This document shows positions 46,626 to 54,818 of a stretch of 64,000 bases of DNA, piece by piece. Position numbers and translations under genes: made by a program. The first letter of the stretch is position 1. Every line of letters begins with the position of its first letter. The notes beneath the pieces are model-generated. The model was not told the DNA's origin and searched no databases. It saw only the letters and a list, made by a program, of their open reading frames with translations. The DNA comes from Chloroflexota bacterium (GTDB lineage: Bacteria; Chloroflexota; Anaerolineae; Anaerolineales; Villigracilaceae): the NCBI GenBank assembly GCA_016234555.1, contig JACRBJ010000065.1, forward strand, positions 62,001 to 126,000, in the 5' to 3' direction.

Positions 46626-47974
46626 GCCACAGGGGAACCTTTTGTGCGTCCCATCCATGAGAGGTCGTCAAATTCACCGAAGCGTTCGCGGAAGATGCGG
46701 TAGTAGAACAATTCCTCTTTTGTGTTCAACTGAACTCCGTTCGGCAGGTTTCTTTCGCGCTTGAAATCGGCGTCGCTGATTTGTCCTTCGGCGTGACGCG
46801 CCAGAAAATCCTCCACGCCCGCGCCCTGCCAGAATTTGGCTTTGGGTCGCCAGAGGACGGAATCGGGCAACACCCCCTTCATTGCTTCGCGCAGAATCCA
46901 TTTTTCCACGCCGTTGCGAAGTTTCAGGCTGGCAGGAATTTGGAAAGCATAGTCCACAACCCCGTCGTCCAAAAAACCGACATGCGCCACCGTGCCAAAG
47001 GCAGACGAGCAACGGTCAACGCGTTGCAGGGCGGTGTTGTGCAGACGATTGGTGATGTCAACCAGTTCGGACGGCAAGTCGGCAAGGGGAAGCGATTTGA
47101 GATAATCATAGCCCGCGAACAATTCATCGCCGCCTTCGCCCGAAAACACAGCAGGGACATAATCGGCGGCGGCTTTTGCCACCAGATAATTCATCACGCT
47201 GGAACGAATCAGCCAGGCGTCGAAAGATTCGAGGGCGTAGATCACGTCACTGAGGGCGGAGAACATCTCTTCAGGTTGGACTACCCGCTCGTGATGTTCC
47301 GTCTTGAGGAAATCGGCGGCGACGCGGGCAAATTCCAGATCGGGAGCGCCGTCCATGCCCGCCGCAAAGGTATGGAGTTTGCTCACATGGGGACGTGCCA
47401 GCGCAACCATCACACTCGAGTCCAGTCCGCCCGAAAGCCACGAGCCGACATCGCCGTTCCCAATCCGCGCCCGCTCCGCGACCGAGGCTTCGAGCCGTTT
47501 ACGCAGTTCGCGGGCAATGGTTTCGGCAGACTCGTTCAATTCAGGCTGGACTGAGATTTCAGCATTCGCCAGCGGCGTCAGCGTTTTGCCGTCAAAGGAA
47601 TGCCCCGGCGGCAGTTCGTGAATATCGCGGGTGACGGCAAGCAGACCCTTCACTTCGGAGGCGAAACAAAACGCGCCATCGCTTGTCCAGCCGTAATACA
47701 GCGGGCGGACTCCCAGCCTGTCGCGCTGAAGTTCAAAGCCGTCAGCGCGTGCCTGCGCCTGGGCGAAGTGTCCCGCGCTGGCCTGATCTTGCGCAAGGCC
47801 TTTTGACAAATCTTTCAGGTCAAGTTCTTGGATTTTCGAGCCAAGCGCACCGATGGTCGTTCCTTCCACTTCATATATTTCACGCCAATCACTTCCGCGA
47901 TGCGATAAACGATCAAGCATTTTGTTAACCAGTTCGGTTTTTCCTGCGTGTGCAATTCCAGCAATTCCAGACAT
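46622..47974 (-). CDS. Asparagine-synthetase-like protein with degenerate glutaminase domain
   Basis: PP-loop GSWLSGGLDSSVMVALA and FSGEGGDELFAGYDY intact; N-terminus MSGI (Cys2 to Ser) and glutaminase domain much shortened. Confidence 0.88.
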   Translation of the reverse strand: MSGIAGIAHAGKTELVNKMLDRLSHRGSDWREIYEVEGTTIGALGSKIQELDLKDLSKGLAQDQASAGHFAQAQARADGFELQRDRLGVRPLYYGWTSDGAFCFASEVKGLLAVTRDIHELPPGHSFDGKTLTPLANAEISVQPELNESAETIARELRKRLEASVAERARIGNGDVGSWLSGGLDSSVMVALARPHVSKLHTFAAGMDGAPDLEFARVAADFLKTEHHERVVQPEEMFSALSDVIYALESFDAWLIRSSVMNYLVAKAAADYVPAVFSGEGGDELFAGYDYLKSLPLADLPSELVDITNRLHNTALQRVDRCSSAFGTVAHVGFLDDGVVDYAFQIPASLKLRNGVEKWILREAMKGVLPDSVLWRPKAKFWQGAGVEDFLARHAEGQISDADFKRERNLPNGVQLNTKEELFYYRIFRERFGEFDDLSWMGRTKGSPVA

Positions 47975-47988
47975 GCGATTCTCCTTCG

Positions 47989-49089
47989 TTATTCAATCAC
48001 GCCTTCCTGAACGAAGCGGGTCAACTCGCTGACGCTCCACTGTTCGAGACCGAGCTTCTCAACCGTCCGCCCGCGCCGCCAGTAATCGGTGCGGTGGATG
48101 ATGCTGCCGATGCGGATGATGCTTTCCATACCGCGCACCGAGACGCCATAGCGCATCCCCAGCGAGGCGATCGGCACGAGGCTCATGGGAATATCCTCGA
48201 ACAGATAACGATGGTTGAGCGTGGGCGGAGCCTTGATCCCGTAGTAACCCGGCTGGTTATGGATGGCTTCATGCAAGTCTTCACCTGTGGTGTCGTAGGC
48301 AAGTTTCAGCCACTCCAGCGCGGTGCGGGCGCGGATGCCCAACGCGGAGGCAACCGTCACGCGCTCGCGGTCGAGGACTTCCAGCATGCGGGCAACGGAC
48401 GGGGTTACGCCATCGATGTAGAACTGATAATCGCCGTGCGTGGCTTCGATCCAGCCTGCGTTGAGCAGGGTCAGCGCGGGATGGAAGATCGCCCCCATGT
48501 TGTTCAAGCTGGTATTCAGCACATTGACGCCGTCGATGAATTGCGGATACGCTTCGTTGATTGCGTCGAGCGCCAGTTGCGTGCGCGTGGCGGGCAAGGC
48601 TGCCAGCGGGATAGCTTCCTTGATGCGGAAGATACGCGCCGCGGCGGGACCGTCGGAACGGGCAGCATATATGAAGGTCTCGGCTTCGGCGATGGTGACG
48701 TCCGCCTTGCAGCCGCCGTCGCGGATGACCTTTGAAAATTCCAGCGCGCCGCAGGTGCGACCAGGGTGCAGGACGACAATCTGCCCGTTCTTGAGGTGCG
48801 GCGCCATGGCGGCGGCAACTTCAGCATGCGCGGATGACGGCAGCACCACCATGATTACGTTCACATTTTTGATCGCCTCGCTGATCGTGGATGTAACCCG
48901 CTCCAGCTTGCCGAACCCGTGCGGCACACCCTCCGCCCCGTCCAACTCGATGCCGCCGCGTTTTTTGATGACCTCCACGTGACTGGCGGTACGGTTGTAA
49001 AGCGAGACCTTGAACCCCATCAACGCGAGATGCGCCGCCATTGCCTTGCCGCCATGTCCGGCCCCGATCACTGCGAACTTCTTTGTCAT
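47989..49089 (-). CDS. NAD/NADP octopine/nopaline (opine) dehydrogenase family protein
   Basis: MTKKFAVIGAGHGGKAMAAHLALMGFKVSLYNR...VVLHPGRTCGALEF...NNMGAIFHPALTLLNAG. Confidence 0.88.
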   Translation of the reverse strand: MTKKFAVIGAGHGGKAMAAHLALMGFKVSLYNRTASHVEVIKKRGGIELDGAEGVPHGFGKLERVTSTISEAIKNVNVIMVVLPSSAHAEVAAAMAPHLKNGQIVVLHPGRTCGALEFSKVIRDGGCKADVTIAEAETFIYAARSDGPAAARIFRIKEAIPLAALPATRTQLALDAINEAYPQFIDGVNVLNTSLNNMGAIFHPALTLLNAGWIEATHGDYQFYIDGVTPSVARMLEVLDRERVTVASALGIRARTALEWLKLAYDTTGEDLHEAIHNQPGYYGIKAPPTLNHRYLFEDIPMSLVPIASLGMRYGVSVRGMESIIRIGSIIHRTDYWRRGRTVEKLGLEQWSVSELTRFVQEGVIE

Positions 49090-49113
49090 GTTGTCTCCTT
49101 TGTTTAATTCGGA

Positions 49114-49165
49114 GTTCAAAATCTCCTGACTTTGAACCGTCAACGACGGGGGTCGTTGACTCCGT
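49114..49165. repeat. Dispersed bipartite hairpin element
   Basis: GGAGTTCAAAATCTCCTGACTTTGAAC / CCGTCAACGACGGGGGTCGTTGACTCC. Confidence 0.6.
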
Positions 49166-49167
49166 AA

Positions 49168-50742
49168 TCAAGATACTTCCACGCACGCGCCATCCACGAT
49201 ACGCGTTTTGACCTTGCCCAGTGCAAACTTATTGTTGCGAAGTTGCGGAGCGTCCATCAAACCCGAAGTGACCGCCCCAGCCAGAGCGGCGGGATCCGTA
49301 AGCGGGTCGTCCGATGAATCCGCCTGGGCACGGATTTGATTCAGCAACTGGGCCGATTCTTCCACCAGTTGTTGGACACGAGCCTGAACCTTCGGGTCGG
49401 CGGTCATGTCGGGCGCGCCCATTGCGTTGTCGATTGCGCGACGGACGATTTGACTCGTCTCGATGACGTCATCCGCAGTGGCGGCGTGATGCGCCTCGGT
49501 ATGCCCGACGATGTGATAGATGTCGGGCTTGAGCGCCATTTGCAAATATGTAGCTGCGGCGAGATGTCCGCGAGCGGCATGGGGATTCAATGGATGTGAA
49601 AGCAGCCCGATACGAGTTTGCTTCCATATCTTGAAGTTTTTGTTTTCTAGCGGCGCAATCATTTTAATGACCGCCAGCATCTTTGCCAAATCCATTGCGT
49701 CGGAAAGTCCGGGCGGACTGTTGAACATCAACTGCGCGATGTAATCCTTCACGCCAAAGGCGCGGGCATTGTACGCCGAAAGATAAGCCGCCACCACGAA
49801 CACCACATCCGAAGCATCGCGCATCCCCCAGTGATGCGGCTCGTTCAACTCGACGGGGATGTCATGCTCGCCGTACCACTTCATCACGCTTTGATGCTCG
49901 CGGATCGAACCTTCCAAATCCCAGGGACCGCGCCCGTCCATCTGGTTGAACCAAAAGAGCGGGATGGCGCACCACGCGATGTTGATCGTCCGCGCGTACA
50001 TCTCGGCGAGTTTTATAAAATCATCAGTTCCCGAATACGTCCGCAGCAGCGGATAATTTCCGCGACGGCTGGCTTCGTACAACGCGCGGTAATCGTCCTC
50101 CGAACGCACAGGCACGCCGCCCGCCCCCTTTCTTCTTGGGTCCTGCCTTTCGGGATGATAGAAATTTTCCTGCGCGTCCTGGTCAGTGCCCAGCGAGATG
50201 ACATCCAGCGCCTGCGCCTCGGCAATCTTTTCGATACCCTTGATGCTCTCCTCCATCGTGGGCAGTCCAAAATGATGACGCAGGATTGGGTACGGGGACT
50301 TCCATTTGATTCGTTCCACTGCAGACTGTGGATACGCTGCTTCTCTCCCCGCCTGGGCCTGATCCCCTTTCAGGTAGCTGATCACCGCCTCGACATTTTC
50401 ACCCCCGTCGAAAGTCCGCTCGAAGAATCCCAACTTCTCCACGCGCTCCACAACGGGCGGAGTCCCGCCAAATGCAAAACGGACTCCACGCTCATACAGT
50501 TCAGAAGCGGCTTCGGCAAATTCCCCAAGCAGACGTTCCCCCGTTTCAGGCGTGAGACGATACGAAACGCCGACCAAATCAGCCTTCTCACGTTTCGCCG
50601 CTTCGATGACTTCCTCCACTGAAACAGCGGGACCAAGGAAAACCGTCTTCCAGCCGGCAGATTCCGCCAGCCTGAGGAAATTCATAACACCTGCCACATG
50701 GACACACTCGCCCAATGCAGCCGCAACAACGGTCTTACTCAC
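49168..50742 (-). CDS. B12-binding domain protein fused to methylaspartate-mutase-epsilon-like region
   Basis: VSKTVVAAALGECVHVAGVMNFLRLAESAGWKTVFLGPAVSVEEVIEAAKREKADLVGVSYRLTPETG (cobalamin-binding-like); downstream barrel-like region; start placed at GTG of VSKTVV. Confidence 0.75.
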   Translation of the reverse strand: MSKTVVAAALGECVHVAGVMNFLRLAESAGWKTVFLGPAVSVEEVIEAAKREKADLVGVSYRLTPETGERLLGEFAEAASELYERGVRFAFGGTPPVVERVEKLGFFERTFDGGENVEAVISYLKGDQAQAGREAAYPQSAVERIKWKSPYPILRHHFGLPTMEESIKGIEKIAEAQALDVISLGTDQDAQENFYHPERQDPRRKGAGGVPVRSEDDYRALYEASRRGNYPLLRTYSGTDDFIKLAEMYARTINIAWCAIPLFWFNQMDGRGPWDLEGSIREHQSVMKWYGEHDIPVELNEPHHWGMRDASDVVFVVAAYLSAYNARAFGVKDYIAQLMFNSPPGLSDAMDLAKMLAVIKMIAPLENKNFKIWKQTRIGLLSHPLNPHAARGHLAAATYLQMALKPDIYHIVGHTEAHHAATADDVIETSQIVRRAIDNAMGAPDMTADPKVQARVQQLVEESAQLLNQIRAQADSSDDPLTDPAALAGAVTSGLMDAPQLRNNKFALGKVKTRIVDGACVEVS

Positions 50743-50897
50743 GGGTATTCTCCTTTCATGCTTAAAAAACACTTCCCCTGTACCGATAAACGACTATGTC
50801 CCTGAAAATTTTATACCATGAGTTTTTGGGGTTAAGATTAAATCTCCTTTAATGCGGTTAATCCCCCGGACTAATAAAAGAGGCTACAATCAACCTC

Positions 50898-51788
50898 ATG
50901 CGATGGCGATATTTTTTTTCACTTGTTTTGATTCTCCTGGCATCCTGCCAGGCGCTGCCTCCCAATTTTGTTCGATCAAAAATTGGGACGACGGAACGCG
51001 ACGTAACCTATTGTGAAATGGACGGCACGCCCCTCAAGATGGACGTCTATTATCCATCCCTCGTCAGGAGTCGGTGGCCCCTGGTGATCTCTGTGCATGG
51101 CGGCTCCTGGTCAGCCGGGGACAAGAGCATGATGACGTTTGTCGATGTTGAAAAAATGCGCAAAGCGGGCATCCTCCTCGCCTCCGTGGATTACCGCCTC
51201 GCGCCCGACCATAAATTCCCCGCCATGATCGAGGACGTGAAATGCGCCGTCCGTTATTTGCGTGCCCATGCCGATGAATACAACCTCGACCCTGAGCGGA
51301 TTGGAGCCATCGGCGGCAGTGCAGGCGGACATCTTGTCGCGTTGCTGGGCATGACCGACCCGTCGGCTGGATTCGAGGTTGGGGAATATCTGGATTATTC
51401 GAGCCGCGTCAAAGCAGTGATCTCGATTAGTGGGTTTTCCGATTTGACTCCGCCGTTCACGGCAAAACTCCCATTCGACCGGATGTCCGTGTTTGGAACC
51501 ACCAAACAAAGCGACCCGATCTTTCGGCAGGCAAGTCCCGTAAAACACGTCACGGCGGATGACCCGCCCTTTTTGCTCATTCACGGGGAAAAGGATGAGA
51601 CCGTGCCGATCAACCAATCCGATATTCTTTACAGGCAATTACTGGAAACAGGCTTACACGTTGAATTCATCAGGGTCGAGAACGCAGACCACTCCTACGA
51701 GGCTGTCGGGGGAAATCCCATCTCGCCCTCCGCCGACGAAATCAAGGACGCCATCATGGAGTTTTGGGAAAAGTATTTGGTGAAATAA
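50898..51788 (+). CDS. Alpha/beta-hydrolase lipoprotein (esterase/lipase)
   Basis: Lipobox LLASC; PLVISVHGGSWSAGDKS, IGAIGGSAGGHLVALLG, PPFLLIHGEKDETVPINQS. Confidence 0.92.
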   Translation: MRWRYFFSLVLILLASCQALPPNFVRSKIGTTERDVTYCEMDGTPLKMDVYYPSLVRSRWPLVISVHGGSWSAGDKSMMTFVDVEKMRKAGILLASVDYRLAPDHKFPAMIEDVKCAVRYLRAHADEYNLDPERIGAIGGSAGGHLVALLGMTDPSAGFEVGEYLDYSSRVKAVISISGFSDLTPPFTAKLPFDRMSVFGTTKQSDPIFRQASPVKHVTADDPPFLLIHGEKDETVPINQSDILYRQLLETGLHVEFIRVENADHSYEAVGGNPISPSADEIKDAIMEFWEKYLVK

Positions 51789-51808
51789 ACTCCCCCGTTT
51801 CATTCGTT

Positions 51809-54193
51809 TTACATCTCCACCGTGCAGGGCGCTTCCTCTTTGACGATGACGCTTTCGCCGTTGGGGAAGGTGACGGTGGTTTGCTCCAGTCCGCGCACGA
51901 TGGTGAGACCCTTGAATTTGATCGTCACCGCCCAGGGGAAGAGGTTCCTGCCTTCGAGCTTGACCTTGCGCTGCGAGAGGACGGTCACGCCCAGAGCCTG
52001 CATGAACAATCCGACGGGCGCGAAGCCCTGCAATGAATTGCGTTCGCCGATGCCCGTTCCTTTTTCTGCATGGTAGCGCTGATAGAAGGAACGGTTTTTT
52101 TTCAGGTTCTGAATGACGGCGTTCATCAGGTGGGCGGTCAGGCGGGTGGCTTCGGCGCGGAAACCGTAAGCCAGCAAGCCTTCGCCGATCAACTGGTTCC
52201 AGGGGAGGAGAACGCTCATCGAAACAGCATCCGCATCGGGGTCGGGCGAAACGGGAAGCGAGGGCAAGCCGAAGGGACGGTCGAATCTATCCGCCGTCAT
52301 CATGTTGCGTCCAATCATCGCGTTCGCCTGTTGCGCCGCCGGGACTTTTGCCCAAAGCGGCAGGGCGAGGGTCAAATCCTCGCCGGTGGTGTCGATCAAC
52401 TTGACGACCACCTTGTCCTTTTCGTCCAGCCCCGTCACGCTGACCCTGCCCACGCGGGTAAACAATTTTTGGGTCGTGGCAACCAGCCCTCCCGTGCGCC
52501 ACTGGAATTGATGACCTTGAATGGTTTCGACCTCGCCCTTGGTCCTGCTGAAGAATTCGCTGATCTCCACTTCGGGTCGCTTTGCGGCTGGATTTTTGGT
52601 TTGGATCTCAACCAGCAGGCGGATCCCGGTCTCGAACTCTGCTTTCGGGCGCATGTTGCCGTCGCCCCTTTTCTTCGCGATGACCTTCCCGGTCGAGACC
52701 TGTTTGGTTTCGCGGTCGCGGTAGGAGTAAAAACTTTGGTTCGGATTCCAGCCCGCGACGAGGGAGGCTTTGAGGATTTCCGCCTGCGCCGCAACCAGCG
52801 CCGTTTCTTCGTCGGGCTTGCCCAGTTTCCCGGCAATCTTCCCGATGGACTTCGCCTCGCGGTAAAGCATGGCTTCGAGCGACGGGCTGTGGACGAGCGA
52901 AATATCCAGTCCCTGCGACCAGGGATGCCAGACATCGAAGATGGGGTTATCGTCGAAACCCGTTTGCAGGAGATTGTCCCATTCGGGCGAGCCGTCGCGG
53001 TTGCGGTCATGCACCGACGAGAACCACGACCAGAAGAATTTGATCAGCCTGGGGAAGGTTTCCGCAAGGAAGGCTTCATCCTCCGCAAATTGATAATATT
53101 TCCATGCGAGGCTGGCGAGCAGGGGCGCGGCGAGCAGTTTCCCGCGTTGACCTGCGATGCCCGGCCTGCCGTCCACTTCGCCGTCCTCGTCCTGCGTGGA
53201 GAGGAAATTGAGGATGAGATTCTTCGTCACCTGCGGGACGCCATGCAGGATGCTGGAAAGATAACAGGCATCCAGCGGCGATTGTCCATTCCAGGCGGGA
53301 GAATAATCTGCGCCGTCGCCTTTCCGCGAGAATCCGTTATCGATGTGGCGGGCGGTCACGAAGGAGGGATGCGGCAGGTGCCCATTTCCGGCGAAGAACA
53401 AGCCAAACGCTGCAGTCTGACTAAATGCCAAAGCGGCATCCCAATCCGGGTCGCCGGTGCGGATGTCCAATATTTGCGAGTTGTTGACGAGTTCGATGCG
53501 GGCGCGTTCCGCTTCCCAGGGACGGGCAGCGCTGCGGCGCGCCAACTCGAAGGAGGTCGCAACGGTATCCAATGCGGCTTCGGCGAAGGCGATCTGCCGT
53601 GTCCCGCCGGGACCAAGCTCAAGTTCGAGGAGGAGGGAGGCGTGAGTCCCGGTCCCGTGTTTGGGGCCGCCCGTCATGAAAATCACGGGGGCGATGCCGC
53701 TGGTTTGTCCCGCGAGGATATTCACCAATTGCTGTTGCGTGGGGATGATGGATTGCCCGTCGAGGGGGGAAAGCGCGGCGCACACTTCCAACTGGATCTG
53801 GCGCACGGTTGTGCTTTTGTTGGTGAGGATCACCCTCCCCGCCACCGCATGGGATTCGGGAACCCAGTATTCGGTTGTGACCTGGAGATTTTCGAAGGGA
53901 ACAAAATCGAGAGTTAGGAAGTTTGGATGGAAGTGGCGCAGCGACGGTTTGACCGCAAAGGTGTTAGGGTCTGTGACGGAGACGTTATTCTCGGTAAACC
54001 GCAGGAAAATCCGCATCGAGCGGGCGCGCAGCCCAAACGTGGTGTAGAGCGAAACAAAAGCGCGTTCGGCGTCTCCCGCGCCCAGGTCCAGCTCCCAGAT
54101 GTGGTCGTTGAGATAGTCGGGCTGGCAAAGGCGGGCATCCGCCGCAATGGAAAGATATAGCGGGTCGCCGAGACTTAAAGACCAATCGCGCAT
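51809..54193 (-). CDS. Glycogen-debranching/(alpha/alpha)6-type glycoside hydrolase
   Basis: LSTQDEDGEVDGRPGIAGQRGKLLAAPLLASLAWKYYQF...WDNLLQTGFDDNPIFDVWHPWSQGLD; start at MRDWSLS. Confidence 0.75.
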   Translation of the reverse strand: MRDWSLSLGDPLYLSIAADARLCQPDYLNDHIWELDLGAGDAERAFVSLYTTFGLRARSMRIFLRFTENNVSVTDPNTFAVKPSLRHFHPNFLTLDFVPFENLQVTTEYWVPESHAVAGRVILTNKSTTVRQIQLEVCAALSPLDGQSIIPTQQQLVNILAGQTSGIAPVIFMTGGPKHGTGTHASLLLELELGPGGTRQIAFAEAALDTVATSFELARRSAARPWEAERARIELVNNSQILDIRTGDPDWDAALAFSQTAAFGLFFAGNGHLPHPSFVTARHIDNGFSRKGDGADYSPAWNGQSPLDACYLSSILHGVPQVTKNLILNFLSTQDEDGEVDGRPGIAGQRGKLLAAPLLASLAWKYYQFAEDEAFLAETFPRLIKFFWSWFSSVHDRNRDGSPEWDNLLQTGFDDNPIFDVWHPWSQGLDISLVHSPSLEAMLYREAKSIGKIAGKLGKPDEETALVAAQAEILKASLVAGWNPNQSFYSYRDRETKQVSTGKVIAKKRGDGNMRPKAEFETGIRLLVEIQTKNPAAKRPEVEISEFFSRTKGEVETIQGHQFQWRTGGLVATTQKLFTRVGRVSVTGLDEKDKVVVKLIDTTGEDLTLALPLWAKVPAAQQANAMIGRNMMTADRFDRPFGLPSLPVSPDPDADAVSMSVLLPWNQLIGEGLLAYGFRAEATRLTAHLMNAVIQNLKKNRSFYQRYHAEKGTGIGERNSLQGFAPVGLFMQALGVTVLSQRKVKLEGRNLFPWAVTIKFKGLTIVRGLEQTTVTFPNGESVIVKEEAPCTVEM

Positions 54194-54327
54194 GGCGCCT
54201 ATTGTACGAGCGAAACGGCGGGAGGTCAAAGGTATAATTTAGTCAGATAGTTATCAACCGCCTGACCATAAGACTATGAGACTATAAGGCTATGAGGCTG
54301 TCGACCAGAACACAAGGAGATTTAACC

Positions 54328-54780
54328 ATGCCAGGACTTTATTTCGAGGAATTTTCGGTGGGACAGAAGGTGACGACAGTTGGGCGGACCATCGGCGAGG
54401 CGGATATTTTCGGTTTCGCCGGATTGACCGGTGACTTCAACCAAATCCACACCGACGCTGCGTTTGCCAGCAAGACCCAGTTTGGGCAGCGCATCGCGCA
54501 CGGACTGCTGGGGCTGTCCATTGCCACGGGCTTGATCATGCGGACAGGTTTGCTGGAAGGGACCGTGCTTGCCTTCCGCGAGATCAACGAATGGAAGTTC
54601 GTCAAACCGTTCTTTATCGGCGACACGATTTCCGCCGAGCTGGAAGTGACCGAAACAAAATCCATGCCGCGCATCGGCGGCGGTTCGATGATCGCCTCGG
54701 TGACGGTGAAGAATCAAAACGGAGAGATTTGCCAGCGCGGTTCGTTAAACCTGCTGGTGTTGAGCAAGCCCAAATCGTAG
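54328..54780 (+). CDS. MaoC-like hydratase/dehydratase
   Basis: FSVGQKVTTVGRTIGEADIFGFAGLTGDFNQIHTDAAFASKTQFGQRIAHGLLGLSIATGL. Confidence 0.92.
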   Translation: MPGLYFEEFSVGQKVTTVGRTIGEADIFGFAGLTGDFNQIHTDAAFASKTQFGQRIAHGLLGLSIATGLIMRTGLLEGTVLAFREINEWKFVKPFFIGDTISAELEVTETKSMPRIGGGSMIASVTVKNQNGEICQRGSLNLLVLSKPKS

Positions 54781-54803
54781 GGACGGGGTGACACCGCCCC
54801 TGC
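54777..54803. repeat. GTAGGGGCGG-family palindrome; supplies the stop codon of the MaoC-like gene
   Basis: GTAGGGACGGGGTGACACCGCCCCTGC, imperfect copy of the alaS-internal element. Confidence 0.75.
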
Positions 54804-54818
54804 ACAAAGGTTATATAA

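Noticed and set aside
50773-50897. Cobalamin riboswitch near the B12-binding protein gene
   Set aside because: No B12-box-like GCCACTG or long structured leader could be recognised in the short intergenic region.
52070-53917. 615-aa plus-strand ORF opposite the glycoside hydrolase
   Set aside because: Antisense shadow; the 806-aa minus-strand frame has recognisable (alpha/alpha)6 hydrolase motifs.
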